Shown here piece by piece: positions 1 through 10,537 of a stretch of 64,000 nt of DNA (the stretch's first letter is position 1; each line of letters begins with the position of its first letter). Location of the stretch: assembly GCA_029215795.1 (NCBI GenBank), contig JARDYH010000002.1:38610001-38674000 (forward strand), given 5' to 3'. A program made the translations under genes and the position numbers. Under the pieces are notes generated by a model that saw nothing but the letters and a program-made list of their open reading frames with translations, had not been told where the DNA came from and searched no databases. This DNA is from Anniella stebbinsi (Eukaryota; Chordata; Lepidosauria; Squamata; Anniellidae).

Positions 1-270
1 AATTTAAATGCACTTTTTATACTAATATAGGATGGTTTCTGTATGATAGCTAGATTGAATTAGAGAAGGAGTGTAAACAATAGCCTTCCTTTTTTACACA
101 AAATGTCCATTAAGACTGATGGACAGGAGAGGGAGGGGGAAAGGGATGGAGGAAGACAGAGTTTCAATCCCAACCAACTCCATTTTCCTCCTTCTCCTTC
201 CCACTATTCATTACTGAAGCCAATTCCTAAGTAGGCAGTGTATTGCACAGGCCTAGCCCCCACTCTCTGT
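1..270. other. No recognised feature
   Basis: AT-rich unique-looking sequence with a purine-rich patch near 120-160. Nothing else recognised. Confidence 0.5.
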
Positions 271-406
271 CAGGAATGAAATTGTGCCCCCCCTCCCAGA
301 TACTTTAGCCTACAACTTCCATCATCCCTTACCATTGGCTATTCTGGCTTGGGTTGATGAGAGTTGTAAGCCAAAACATCTGAAGGCCCACAAATTGCAC
401 ACCCCT
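271..406. mobile_element. Short palindromic hAT-like MITE
   Basis: The left end CAGGAATGAAATTGTG and the right end (reverse complement CAGGGGTGTGCAATTTGTG) form imperfect terminal inverted repeats. The interior is a foldback around 'acaacttccatcatccc' and 'gatgagagttgta'. Flanking octamers CTCTCTGT and CTCTAGAT share 5 of 8 bases, as expected of a decayed hAT target duplication. The chance open frame at 284-469 lies in it and is not a gene. Confidence 0.5.
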
Positions 407-871
407 GCTCTAGATTGGCTCTGTTTGCAGTTTCCAGTCGCAAATATCACAGGCATGTTGCCTGTTTAAAACTGTTTGGATTGATATTTTGAAATTGCTG
501 GATTAAATATGTGTTTGTTGTTAGCTGCTTTGGATTGGCTTCAGGGAGCGAAAATCAGAATACAAATATGAAATATATTAAAAAGAAATGAAATACATTA
601 AATGAAAATGAAATCCCAATCAAAAGTTTAGAATTACAATAAAACGTCACTCAAATTCCAAATTGTTCTAATCAAGATCAGGCAAGGCAACATTTCCAAA
701 CCTATCCTTGTCCAAACTGCAGCATCCAAGTAAAGAATACTGTCCCTATACAAACACATGCACATCCCTGAAGCTTTATTTGGTGAGCAAAAGGAAAGAC
801 TATGCACTGTCCCCATCCCTCTTCCTAAAGCTGATTCCTGATTTACAGGGGTGAGGAGAGCATAAGGATTA

Positions 872-1235
872 AGAACACAAGAAAAGCCATCCTAAATCAG
901 ACAAGGTCTATCTAGTCCAGCATTCTGTTGACACAGTAGCCAACCAGCTCCCCACAGGAAAACCACAAACAGGACATGAGTGCAACAGCACCCGCCTGCT
1001 CATGTTCCCCAGCAACTGGTGTACATAGGCATAAGGCCTCTGATACTGGAGATAGCATACAGTCATCAGGACTAGTAGCCATTGATTGCCTTATCCTCCA
1101 TGGATTTGTCCAATTCCCTTTTAAGGCCATCCAAATTGGTGGCCATCACTACCTCTTGTGGAAGTGTATTCCATAGTTTAACTATGGACTATGTGAAGAA
1201 GTACTTCCTTTTATCTGTCCTGAATTCTCCCATCC
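872..1235 (-). mobile_element. CR1 LINE, 3' end fragment
   Basis: Reads on the minus strand as the terminal ORF and 3' region of a CR1 non-LTR retrotransposon. The plus strand shows 'ccagcattctgtt', 'ccaaattggtggccatcac' and 'attccatagtttaactatg', which recur in the copies at 6308 and 51291. 5' truncated, no intact frame. The two frames at 912-1176 are shadows of this repeat. Confidence 0.85.
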
Positions 1236-1559
1236 ATGCCTAGAGTGGACCTCCATATCCATTAATTCTCTAGCCACAGTAGCCAGACCATCCAGTGCCA
1301 GGAGCACCTCAGCCTTCTCCCAACTGCAGGCTTTTAATTTCTCCCAAAAGTGTGCATTCTTATGGACAGAAGTGGAGGCATGCACTCTAGCACTGGTGAT
1401 CCCAAAGTGAGAAGGAAGCTTTTCCTCTTGTCAGCGGCATCAGAAATTGTGGCCTCTCTTTATTCCATTGCACTTAGTGGGAGCTATTGAGAATGGAATA
1501 TTGAGCGGACTGGGATAGAAGGTTGGGAACAGGCTTTCCTTGGCTATAAGTGCTGCTGG

Positions 1560-1708
1560 GAATTACTTTGGTTTTACATGATACTTATAAACTTTAAAAG
1601 TTTTATATTGTGTCGTGTCATGCTGTATTTTATGTTTTTAATTGTGAAGTGCCTAGAGAGTCTTGGCTATTGGGCAGTATAAAAATGTAATCAAATAAAT
1701 AAATAAAA
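1560..1708 (+). mobile_element. L2 LINE, 3' UTR end
   Basis: Ends in the motif 'gggcagtataaaaatgtaat' followed by an AAAT-rich tail, the same terminus as the longer L2 copies at 38025 and 43480. No coding part remains. Confidence 0.7.
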
Positions 1709-2039
1709 TAAGTTCCAATTAAGGAGAGGTTGTAAAGGTGCCTGTCTCTTGTGAACTTTCCCTGACATTGGTTGTCCTCTTCTTTTTCTCAAAAGTAAAG
1801 GAGAGGGACTTCCTTAGAAAGAAGATATGAGGAATTGTCAAAGACAACCAGCCGCTTTAATAAATCAGTCTGCAATCAAGCAACAAGCCAATGTGTTTGA
1901 CTGATTGAAAGAAGAGTATTCAGTCCTCCTAGAAACCTGCTTAGAGCTTGAAAGGGAGCAATCAAAATGGGCTGATGCTAGTAGCCCCAGAGCCAGGCAG
2001 GATTTATTTACCCCAGCGAGTGCAAAAGCTTTGTGAATA
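1709..2039. other. No recognised feature
   Basis: Ordinary unique-looking intergenic or intronic sequence. No repeat end, splice-like exon or structure recognised. Confidence 0.5.
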
Positions 2040-2496
2040 TTTTTTGGTTATATATGACAGAAGTGTCTCAGAAAAGTGAGTCTTACAAAATTCCAGTGGG
2101 TGGTGTATTATGTAGTTGCCACATTTAAATATGCATAACTTCTCACCTGTTTATGCTACAGAGAGTAATTTTTTCTGAAACATTTCAAATTTAATAACAA
2201 ATACTTTTTGTAATTACACATTGTTTGTTAACTCCATTAGTTTTTGAGATGATTTCATTTGAACGTATAAAATCAGTGTTCACATTGGTTATGTATGACG
2301 TTTAACCATGATTTACTCAAAAACTATACGACTTTCGAAAGAATACCCAAGAACAAAAAAGTTGCATTTTTAATGGGGATTAAGAAAATGTATAACAACA
2401 TGAGGTTTACCCCAATGCTTAGGGAATTATGAGTGATATCTCATTGTACGTACACCTTCTCAGAATTGTATGATTTTACAGTTTATCATACAAGGA
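2040..2496. other. Unexplained AT-rich block beside the foldback
   Basis: AT-rich sequence with phrases such as 'tttttgagatgatttcattt' and long A/T runs, and no coding frame over 60 codons. It adjoins the foldback at 2497 and may belong to the same element. No family recognised. Confidence 0.3.
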
Positions 2497-2889
2497 TTTC
2501 ATTTCAAAAGTATCCACCCTAAATATCTCTCGATCTGATGCACAGATCATTTTGAACATGTTCAACTGTGATTTTTACAGTTGAACATGTTCAAATGTTC
2601 TTTACAAAATTTCAAACAGGGACATCCAATGAAATTTATTTAACCCTTCTCACAGAACATAGTTTTTATTTTGTAAATTGTAAATTTTTGCTGAAGTTTT
2701 TAAAAACAATTGTTAAAAACAATTCAACCTAATAAATAGTCTTTTTTATATATCATCATACTCGTCCTGTTTGAAATTTTGTAAAGAACATTTGAACATG
2801 TTCAACTGTAAAAATCACAGTTGAGCATGTTCAAAATGATCTGTGCATCAGATTGAGAGATATTTAGGGTGGATACTTTTGAAATGAAA
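2497..2889. mobile_element. Foldback element with 124-bp near-identical arms
   Basis: The left arm 2497-2620 and right arm 2766-2889 are reverse complements with only 2 mismatches in 124 bases, by reading. The spacer is 145 bp and AT-rich. Each arm carries two copies of the self-complementary decamer GAACATGTTC (2554, 2583, 2794; variant GAGCATGTTC at 2823). No coding capacity. Probably a non-autonomous DNA transposon, family unknown. Confidence 0.75.
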
Positions 2890-4520
2890 GCATAAGTGCA
2901 TTTAATGTGCCCTAAGCCTCTGTGTAGTTTTAAAGGAACTGGGGGCTTGAATGGATTGCATCAGGTCCTGGCAGGGAAAAGTGATCAGCAGCTGGCTCCA
3001 AGCCTCAATATAAAGCCCAAACCTTGCATCCCAAGCTTGAAAGCTTTTTAAAAATCATACAATGCCAGAATCTCTGCAAGGACAGGATTGTACTCCCTCG
3101 ATGCCCCCAAAGAGCTAGACTAAAGGGTTGTTCCATTTTTGCCCGGCTGAAAGGCGGTCTGGTTGAAGCACTCATCTGACAAGACCTGACTGGAGGGAGA
3201 AAGAGAAGGGCAGGGGTAAAGTGGAGTGGAAGAGCAAATGAGCAAGCAGCTATTCAAGTGAAAGGGATCATAAGCTTGATGCGCTTCTGCATCAGAGGTA
3301 AAAAAAAAAACGCAGAGGCAAACCAGGGAGAAAATTAGGTGTCATGGAGGTATAAGCCATGGAAATAGTTCATGACAATTACATGGAAAAATTCTAAATC
3401 TCCCTTAAGTGCAAAGTTCAGCTTGCAAAAATGTAATACAAGCTGGATAACATGCAGCATAAACTCACTCAACCTTTGCCCATTTCCATTTCCAGAATCC
3501 TATTTGAAAATGCTACCTATGCATTGTACCATGATACAGCAATATGGGAGCAAGCATATTTATTGTGAAACCTCTGAGGGATTTTATTATATTCAGTAGT
3601 ATACAGCAATATACAAGTGTCACAATAAATAAATACAATTGTACTGTATAGAACATTTTAGTAGGACTGGTGAGCCAAAGTTTCTGGCCCCTGATCCATC
3701 ATGAAACTCAGAGACTCACTTAGGAATATTCAAATCTCTCCCAAACTTATTGTTGCAGGATAAAGTGGGATATCCATGGGATAAATGGTGATAAAATGGG
3801 ACATGTTGCTGCAATAATTTATATTCTGCCTTTTTATAGAAACCAGATTCATACATGTATGTAAAACAATGTTGTTTTTGACATGAAAGACCCAAATCCA
3901 AATCCATGTTCTGTCATGAAGATCAGTGGGTAGCTTCAAGAAAAGCCTCTTGCTAAATATCATTGTTATTGCAGATTTAAATGATGTAATCATAAGTCAT
4001 TAGAAAGTGCTGTGGAAGGTAAGGGTGTGTTTAGATGAGCAGTTTTACAAAAACTGCTACAGAAGATTGCCTAAGATAGTTGTGCCATCTGGGCTGTTTT
4101 GTCTTCTTAGCCATCACTGATTAGCACACCTTCAGAGTTCTCACAGAACACTTGTGATGAAAAGGTACAAATCTTTCCAAGATAGTTTGGAACAGGAGAC
4201 TTGTGTTATTCACCTTCATCCCCATTTCTGGCCTTCACCCTGGCCCTCCTCCTTTATCAAACCTTTTTCTTCCATTCCTTCCTGGTAACCTGGCTGCTTC
4301 ATAATCCCATGACTGGGCTACTTCTCATAATGTCTTCCTTTCCTTTCCCCTGCTTCACACTGCATCACATTGGTTGGCATGTGTACAAGTGTAATGATAC
4401 AAACCCAGCTATATAAGAACACCAAATAAAAACCCAGGCTGTTTTTGTGTGCAAAAATTGAAGGTAGAAATATGCAAAAATTGTTGTGGGATAATAAGTG
4501 CAGATATACTGGGCTAGATA
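2890..4520. other. No recognised gene; unique-looking sequence
   Basis: About 1.6 kb without a recognised repeat. A ten-A run lies near 3301. The 87-codon and smaller frames here have no recognisable family and are likely chance. Confidence 0.4.
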
Positions 4521-4612
4521 TATTCTTACTTAGTTTATGTATTTATATCCTGCCCCTTCAACCAATTGGTTCCCATGGCAGTTAACAAAAAGATAAATAA
4601 AATAATGCAAAA
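4521..4612 (-). mobile_element. L2-like LINE, 3' end remnant
   Basis: The plus strand reads 'tttatgtatttatatcctgcc', the reverse of the common L2 3' end (GGCAGTATAAAAATG type). Short and diverged. Confidence 0.4.
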
Positions 4613-5085
4613 CAATAAAAACTGCACATAAGGAGAGGGAATCAAATGAGCTCAACCATTATTATTAGTTCCACTTGCAGAATTTAGATTTTCTGTTTGT
4701 GATACCTTTGTGACGCTTATCTCTTAGACTCACTTGCTGCTGCTCCTGTCTCACCTTTACTATTAGGCCCCACAGCTTTACAGCCCAACCACCTGGTCTC
4801 AGACAAACCACTTTGTTCTGGCTGCCACCAGTACCTTCCTCAGGTACACCTTAAAGACCACACCAGTTAGTATAATAAAACAAGATTAACATAAGTGTAT
4901 TGCATGAACAGGTTTATTGGTTACCTCAGTAGAATTGCATAATGGTTTCAAGTACAAAGCTTAATGGTTTCTGTCAAAAAGTTCTTATATGTTTCAAACT
5001 GTTACTTCTGTAACTAACTGTTCTTACAGCTAAACTACTTTCTCACAATATTAAATCAAACACTTAACATTTCCTCAAATACCCT

Positions 5086-5118
5086 TTCTTTCTTTCTTTC
5101 TTCCTCTTCCTCTTCCTC

Positions 5119-5150
<32 letters not shown>
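5086..5150 (+). repeat. Pyrimidine microsatellite (CTTT)n/(CTTCCT)n/(CT)n
   Basis: Uninterrupted pyrimidine tract inside the LTR-like element, passing from CTTT through CTTCCT units to CT dinucleotides. Confidence 0.95.
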
Positions 5151-5153
<3 letters not shown>

Positions 5154-5368
5154 TCTCCCAATCCATCCTCTCAACAACTCTCTAAAACAACCCTCCTCTC
5201 TCTGTCTGACACATATATACTCTACTCACTCTCCAGCTCCTCCCACTCTTACACAACTCACCAATCCAGGCACTCTAAACAACTAGCCAATCAGCACTCA
5301 CCTACCATTCAGGCACACAGTCAGACAATCATTCTATACTTACCCAGACCAATAACTGCAAACAGTGG

Positions 5369-5563
5369 CCTGTTTCGGACGACACGCTAATCAACCGGGG
5401 GGGGGGGGGGGGGAGAGGACAATCGTCCATTGTGTTGCTCATTGGAAGCATTCGGACAACATTTTAGGCAACGGAGGCAGCATTCGGATGACACAATAAT
5501 CAACACAACTGACGATTGTCGTCCCCCGTCCCCCCCGTTGATTAGCATGTCGTCCGAAACAGG
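5369..5563. mobile_element. Palindromic MITE with CCTGTTTCGGACGACA termini
   Basis: Terminal inverted repeats CCTGTTTCGGACGACACGCT and its near reverse complement at 5543-5563 enclose a G-run (5397-5413) that faces a C-run (5522-5536). An inner pair 'gacaatcgtccattgtgttg' and 'caacacaactgacgattgtc' extends the hairpin. It lies in the LTR-like element and is therefore younger. Related termini occur near 11308, 32723, 39551 and 44505. Confidence 0.75.
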
Positions 5564-5699
5564 CTGACAAGTACATTCTGGCCTAGTTATTTACTTTACT
5601 TGTTATAATCCTTACTTCTTTTAAAGATCTATAACCAAATGCATATCCTAACAATAAACTTTGCAACATATTTACATTTTCAAACATCAGAACATCACA

Positions 5700-6223
5700 G
5701 CCTTAAATAAGGATTAACAACCTCTGGCAAAATGCAAGACACTTTGACTACAATCAAAGTATTGTTTAAGTAAAGGAGGAAATGTTCATGTTAATAGAAG
5801 GGATTATATTCCTCCATGGTAAATTATTAGTTGCTTAGGCACTTATTTGAGCCATCTGGCCTTATTTTGGCAATGTTATTTCTTGCTTTTGCTCCTTACT
5901 GGTAAATCAAGATAGTGCAAACAAATCTATTTGAAAAGTTATCTTATATGAAAATTCTGACCCTGTGCTAGCGGTAAATTTGATTAGATAATTCAGCTGG
6001 CTTTTAATTAGATAATTGCAAAAGCTGTATGCAACATAAGAAGTCAAGAATGACAGAAAGAAGAAATAGACAGTGCTGTTGGGCAAGATAAGATAAGCAA
6101 GACTAGAGAGAATTGTTCTCTCATATAATACATTTCATCGTGATGTTTAGACAAAGAACTCTACTTCTAGGAAGTCACAAGTAAAAGGAGTGAGGACAAT
6201 CCACAAAGCAATTTGCCGGAAGA
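5700..6223. other. No recognised feature
   Basis: AT-rich unique-looking sequence right of the LTR-like element. Nothing recognised. Confidence 0.45.
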
Positions 6224-6306
6224 GTACAATTCCTGCCAGGATCCAAACATGCTGTCTGGGAATGATGGGAATTGCAGCCCAACACATTTAGAGAGGAAGG
6301 TTGGGG
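6224..6306. mobile_element. Fragment of the GGTTGGGGAAGGCTG palindromic MITE
   Basis: 'gggaatgatgggaattgcagcccaacac' followed by 'aggttggggaa' matches the right half of the palindromic element complete at 43021-43140. The left half is degraded. Confidence 0.5.
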
Positions 6307-6307
6307 A

Positions 6308-7087
6308 ATTTAAGAGCCATGCTGGATTAGACCAAAGTCCATCTAATCCAGGATTCTGTTCACACAGGGTCAATCAGCTGCCCACAGGAAATCCACAAGC
6401 AGGACACGAGTGCAATAGGATGCTCCCACCCAAGTTACCCAGCAATTAACGTACATAAGCATACTGTCTCTGATACTGGAGGTTGCAAAAAGCCATCAGG
6501 ATTAGTAACCATCAATAGCTTTGTCCTTCATGAATTTGTCCAATCCTCTCTCTTAAAGCCACCCAAACTGGTGACCATCATTACATCTCGTGGAAGTGAA
6601 TTCTATAGTTTAACTATGGACTGTGTGAAGAAGTTCTTCTTTTATCTGTCTTGAATCTCCCACCAATCAGCTTCATAGGATGACCCTGGGTTCTAACATT
6701 ATGAGAGAGGGAGAAAAATGTCTCCCTATCCACTTTCACCCCACCATGCATAATTTTGTACATCTCTATTATGTCTCCCCTTACTCACCATTTTTCTAAG
6801 CTAAACTATCACAGATGCTTATTTATTATTTATTTATTTATTTATTGCATTTTTATACCACGCTATAGCTGAAGCTCTCTGGACGGTTCACAGAAATTAA
6901 AGCCATGAATTCACTTTAAGATGCTGTAACCTTCCCACATAAAGGAGTTGCTCCAGCCCCTTTTATCACTTTAGTTGCCCTTTTCTGCACTTTTTCCAGC
7001 TGTGAAGTATCCTTTTTTACAAAACTGTGTACACTGTATTCTAAGTCTGGTTGTACCATAGATTTGTAAAAGGGGAGTATGATATTG
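6308..7087 (-). mobile_element. CR1 LINE (3' portion), interrupted at 7088
   Basis: Minus-strand CR1, from its 3' end at 6308 through the terminal ORF region ('gcataattttgtacatctct', 'agttgcccttttctgcact' on plus). It continues at 7582-8400. A short L2 tail lies inside at 6820-6895. The minus frame at 6916-7107 retains a piece of the CR1 C-terminus, roughly '[16 protein letters not shown]'. Confidence 0.85.
6820..6895 (-). mobile_element. L2 3' tail inside CR1
   Basis: An (ATTT)n tract followed by 'gcatttttataccacgctat' and 'agctctctggacggttcac' is the minus-strand version of the L2 terminus. It interrupts the CR1 copy. Confidence 0.65.
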
Positions 7088-7581
7088 TGTCCAGTTCTGG
7101 GCACCACACTTCAAGAAGGATGGAGACAAGCTGGAGGGGGTTCAGAGGAGGGCAACAAGAATGACCAGGGGTCTGGAAACAAAATTCTATGAGGAGAGAC
7201 TGAAAGAACTGGGCATGTTTAGCCTTGAGAAGAGAAGACTGAGGGGAGACATGATAGCATTCTTCAAATACTTGAAAGGTTGCCACACACAAAGGAGGGC
7301 CAGGATCTCTTCTCAATCATCCCAGATTGCAGGGCACAAAATAATGGGCTCAAGTTACAACAAGCTAGATTCTGGCTGGACATCAGGTAAAAAATCCTGA
7401 CTGTTAGAACAGTATAACAATGGAACCAATTACCTAGGGAGATATGGGCTCTCCTACACTAGAGGAATTCAAGAGGCAGCTAGACAGCCATCTGTCAGGT
7501 ATGCTTTAAGGTGGATTCCTGAACTGAGCAGGGGGTTGGACTCAATGGCCTTATAGGCCCCTTCCAACTCCACTATTCTAT
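7088..7581 (+). mobile_element. CR1 LINE, 3' end, nested in an antisense CR1
   Basis: Starts with 'gtccagttctgggcaccaca' and runs through 'gagaagactgaggggagacat' to the typical CR1 3' end 'ccttccaactcc-act-attctatg' at 7558-7581. The frames at 7041-7400 are pieces of the last CR1 codons. It divides the minus-strand CR1, and TATTG-like bases occur at both junctions. 5' truncated, as is usual for CR1. Confidence 0.85.
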
Positions 7582-8400
7582 GCTATTGGCAGGGTTTTTT
7601 TTCAATTCTTTTCCTAATTATGTCCATATGGAATTTGCCTATTTCACAGCTACCACACAGTGGGTTGACATTTTCCTCAAGCTGTCCATAACAACCCCAA
7701 TATCTCTTTCTTGGTCAATCGCTGCTAACTCAGATCCTATCAGTTTATACTTGAAGTTGGGATTTTTTGCCCCAATGTGTATCATTTTACACCTACTTAC
7801 ACTGAACCGCATTTGCCATTTCAATGCCCATTTCTCCCAGTTTGGAGAGATTCTTTTGGGCCTTCTCGCACTCCCATTTTGTTTGAACGGCCCTAAATAA
7901 TTTGGTGTGGTCAGCAAACTTGACCACTTCACTACTCAATTCCAGATCATTATGAATATGTTGAGAAGCACTGGTCCCAATACAGATTCCTGTGGGATCC
8001 CATTGTTTACACTCCTCCATTGAGAGAATTTACCATTTATTTCTGCTCTATTTTTTTTAACAAGTTTCAGCAGTGCTTGTCCTTCTATATGCTTAGTAAT
8101 TTTATCTTTGATCATGCTTTCCACCAATTTACCTGGTGGAACAGACATTAAGCAAACCAGTCTGGAATTTCCAGAGCTACCCTGGATCCCTTTTTAAAAA
8201 CTGGTGTTACATTATCTACTCTCCAGTTCTCTCATACAGAGTCTGACGTTTGGGACATGCTACATATTTTTATTAGAAGATCAATTTCATATTTGAGTTC
8301 TTTAAGAACTCTAGGATATATACCTTCTAGGCCAGGTAATTTATTAAGTTCAATTTGCCAATGAGGTTGAGAACATCTTTTGTTACCACTATTTGTCACT
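7582..8400 (-). mobile_element. CR1 LINE, RT region, decayed
   Basis: Continuation of the CR1 from 6308. Minus-strand frames at 7639-7932, 7793-8020 and 7936-8148 give RT pieces, including a degraded palm motif (QESVLGPVLLNIFI in place of the usual QGSVLGPVLFNIFI) and the downstream 'MIHIGAKNPNFKY' block. The pieces lie in different frames with stops, so it is dead. The 5' boundary near 8400 is approximate. Confidence 0.85.
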
Positions 8401-8663
8401 CAGATGAGTGTGTATAGAATTGAAGCCTTATTATATCCTCCATGCCCTTTTTCATATTATGAAAGAGAAGTGGGCTCCTGGAACAAATGTTGCGGCGTAA
8501 CATCCTTCTGTTTGGGGTTCCAGGCACTCCAATTCTTCTTTCCATTTAGTTTTTTTTCTGGCTGGTAGGGTGGGCATACCTGTTTTAAATCCCAGCTACA
8601 TTAAAATCTTTGATTTCTCCATTGATATCTATGAGCAGCTCTCACTTCCACCCCCATTCCATT
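8401..8663. other. No recognised feature
   Basis: Short stretch between the CR1 and the L1 target duplication. Possibly diverged upstream CR1 sequence; nothing firm. Confidence 0.35.
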
Positions 8664-8679
8664 TTAAAATAGCTTCTCA
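8664..8679 (+). repeat. L1 target-site duplication, left copy
   Basis: TTAAAATAGCTTCTCA, identical to 10166-10181. It starts at TT|AAAA, the preferred L1 endonuclease nick site. Confidence 0.9.
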
Positions 8680-10165
8680 CAATGGCAGAGAGATATAGCT
8701 AGATTAATATGGCAAGCAAAAAAACCAAGAGTTAAATATAAAATATTACAAGATGCAAAGGAAAGGGGAGGTTTGGGTCTTCCAAACCTGAAGTTGTATT
8801 TTTCTGCCTGTCGCTTGGTATGGATGAAAGAGTGGATGTTGTTGAAAAACAATACTATTAGAATTGGAAGGGCATGAACTGAGATATGGGTGGCATGGAT
8901 ACCTGTGGTACGACAAAGTTAAGGTCAACAATCATTATGTCCAACGTGCAATTTTGAGAACATGGAACAAATATAAACCTAGATTGTGTCAGAGGGTCCC
9001 ACTTTGGATATCAGCTCAGGAAGCATATCATAGAAGAGAACTGTCAAGTCTACATAAGTGGTTAACACATAAATATTTACCAGAAGCAGTACAAGGGGAA
9101 TATAAACTAAAACCAAGAGAGGGGTTAATAAAAGAAGATTATGCGTATAAATTGTTTCCCTTCTTGCAAATTGCGGAAAGGTTTAAAATAGATTTTTTTA
9201 AATGTGGGGATTTGAACAAATAAAATCTGAATTTGAAAAGGCATTATGTACAAATGATGAACATGTTATTTCAAAAATATATAAGTTGTTGTTGAAGTTT
9301 GAGGCGGAAGATGAACAGGTGAAAGATTGTACGATAAAATGGGCATAAAATTCTGGGTATAATATAACAATGGATCAATGAGAAAACATGTGGTTGAAAG
9401 ATTTAAAATTCACATGAAGTACTAGACTTAAAGAGAATTTTTACAAGATGATGTAGAGATGGTATATTTCTCCCTCGAAATTTGCTAAAATGTATAAGGG
9501 GGCCTCTGGAACTTGTTGGAAATGCGAAGAGAAAGAAGGAACCTTTTATCATGTATGGTGGACTTGCAAAAGAGCAAAAGCTTTCTGGATACAAATTCAT
9601 TCCCTGATGCAGAAGATATTAAAGATTAATATACAATTGAAACCGGAATACTTCCTTTTGGGTTTAATGGATGATGAGACGAGAAACAACTGTGGAACTT
9701 TAGCTTTATATATGACGGCAGTGGCGAAACTGTTATATGCACAAAACTGGAAAAACACAACGATGCCTACAATGGATGAATGGATTTTGAAACTATTGGA
9801 GATGGCGGAGATGGCGAAACTTACGTCAATAATTAGAGAAAAGTCAACAGCCAGATTTAGAACTGAATGGAAACCCTTTATAGATTATGTGAAGGGGCAA
9901 GAGAAAAATGATTTGTTCATCTGTGGATTCAACAAATAAGAAAGGGTTAAAAATAGAGAGAGAGGAAAATGTGGAATGTGTATAGCATAGTTATACAGTT
10001 TAGCGATAAGAAATTTGATTATATGCCTTTGCTGAGGAGAAGAGCAGAACCCACTGTAAATCTGTTGATCATCCTCTTTTAGTGTGTTGTGCTGATATTT
10101 TATGTATTGTGCGCATTTTAATTGTTTTTTGTATTTGTGAAAACAGAATAAAAATTTTGAATTGT
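8680..10165 (+). mobile_element. 5'-truncated L1 LINE: ORF2 C-terminus and 3' UTR
   Basis: An insertion of 1486 bp carrying the C-terminal third of L1 ORF2, a reverse transcriptase/endonuclease protein. Frame 8864-9223 holds the region before the zinc knuckle (VPLWISAQEAY, KWLTHKYLP). Frame 9490-9939 holds the C-terminal cysteine motif CWKC-x7-H-x3-WW-x-C. The two frames are in different phases with stops between them, so a frameshift and nonsense changes have killed it. The 3' UTR holds AATAAA at about 10148 but no long poly-A. Perfect 16-bp duplications flank it, so the insertion is fairly young although the coding part is broken. Confidence 0.92.
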
Positions 10166-10181
10166 TAAAATAGCTTCTCAG
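10166..10181 (+). repeat. L1 target-site duplication, right copy
   Basis: Identical 16 bases to 8664-8679. Its last bases also form part of the CTTCTCAG octamer (10175-10182) flanking the adjacent MITE. Confidence 0.9.
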
Positions 10182-10182
10182 A

Positions 10183-10529
10183 GCATCATCACATGGGGGG
10201 AAATCACATTTCCTTACCATTGCTCCTCTGCCCCAGCTTTTGTCCCTCGTTACTTCCTCTTTTTGTCCGGATGGGAAAGAGGAAGTAAACAAAGATGATG
10301 TGGCCCATTCAGGGGCTGTTTTGATTGTGCAACTTTTCCTGCACACAGCAGGAGATCGCAACACATTCCTTTTTTTAAAAAAAACTGATTCAAAGGGGTT
10401 TATTTTGTGACAGAAAAATGAGCAGATGGAGAGGGAGGTACGCAGGAGACAGACCTAATTGTCTAAAGGACGCATGCACATCCGTAATTGGGCAGTAGCG
10501 AGCATGTGATAAAATGCTCGTCTGATGAA
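10183..10529. mobile_element. hAT-like MITE with perfect 8-bp duplication
   Basis: The left end AGCATCATCACATG and right end (reverse complement TTCATCAGACGAG) are imperfect inverted repeats. The octamer CTTCTCAG occurs directly on both sides (10175-10182 and 10530-10537), as in a hAT insertion. A diverged antisense relative lies at 15035-15228 (shared 'gcacacagcaggaga', 'gttacttcct'). No transposase. Confidence 0.7.
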
Positions 10530-10537
10530 CTTCTCAG

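Larger units (their letters stand above)
4709..5699 (-). mobile_element. Solo LTR-like element, interrupted by a MITE
   Basis: On the minus strand the segment starts TGTGATG (from 5699) and ends GCGTCACA (at 4709), so it has the TG...CA ends of an LTR. Minus-strand signals lie in a sensible order: CCAAT-like (plus 'agccaatcagc', about 5288), TATA-like (plus 'acatatatac', about 5210) and AATAAA (plus 'tttatt', about 4914). The next five bases outside are acctt and gcctt, a possible decayed 5-bp duplication. No internal gag/pol is present, so it looks like a solo LTR of about 0.8 kb after removing the MITE at 5369-5563. Superfamily not determined. Confidence 0.5.
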
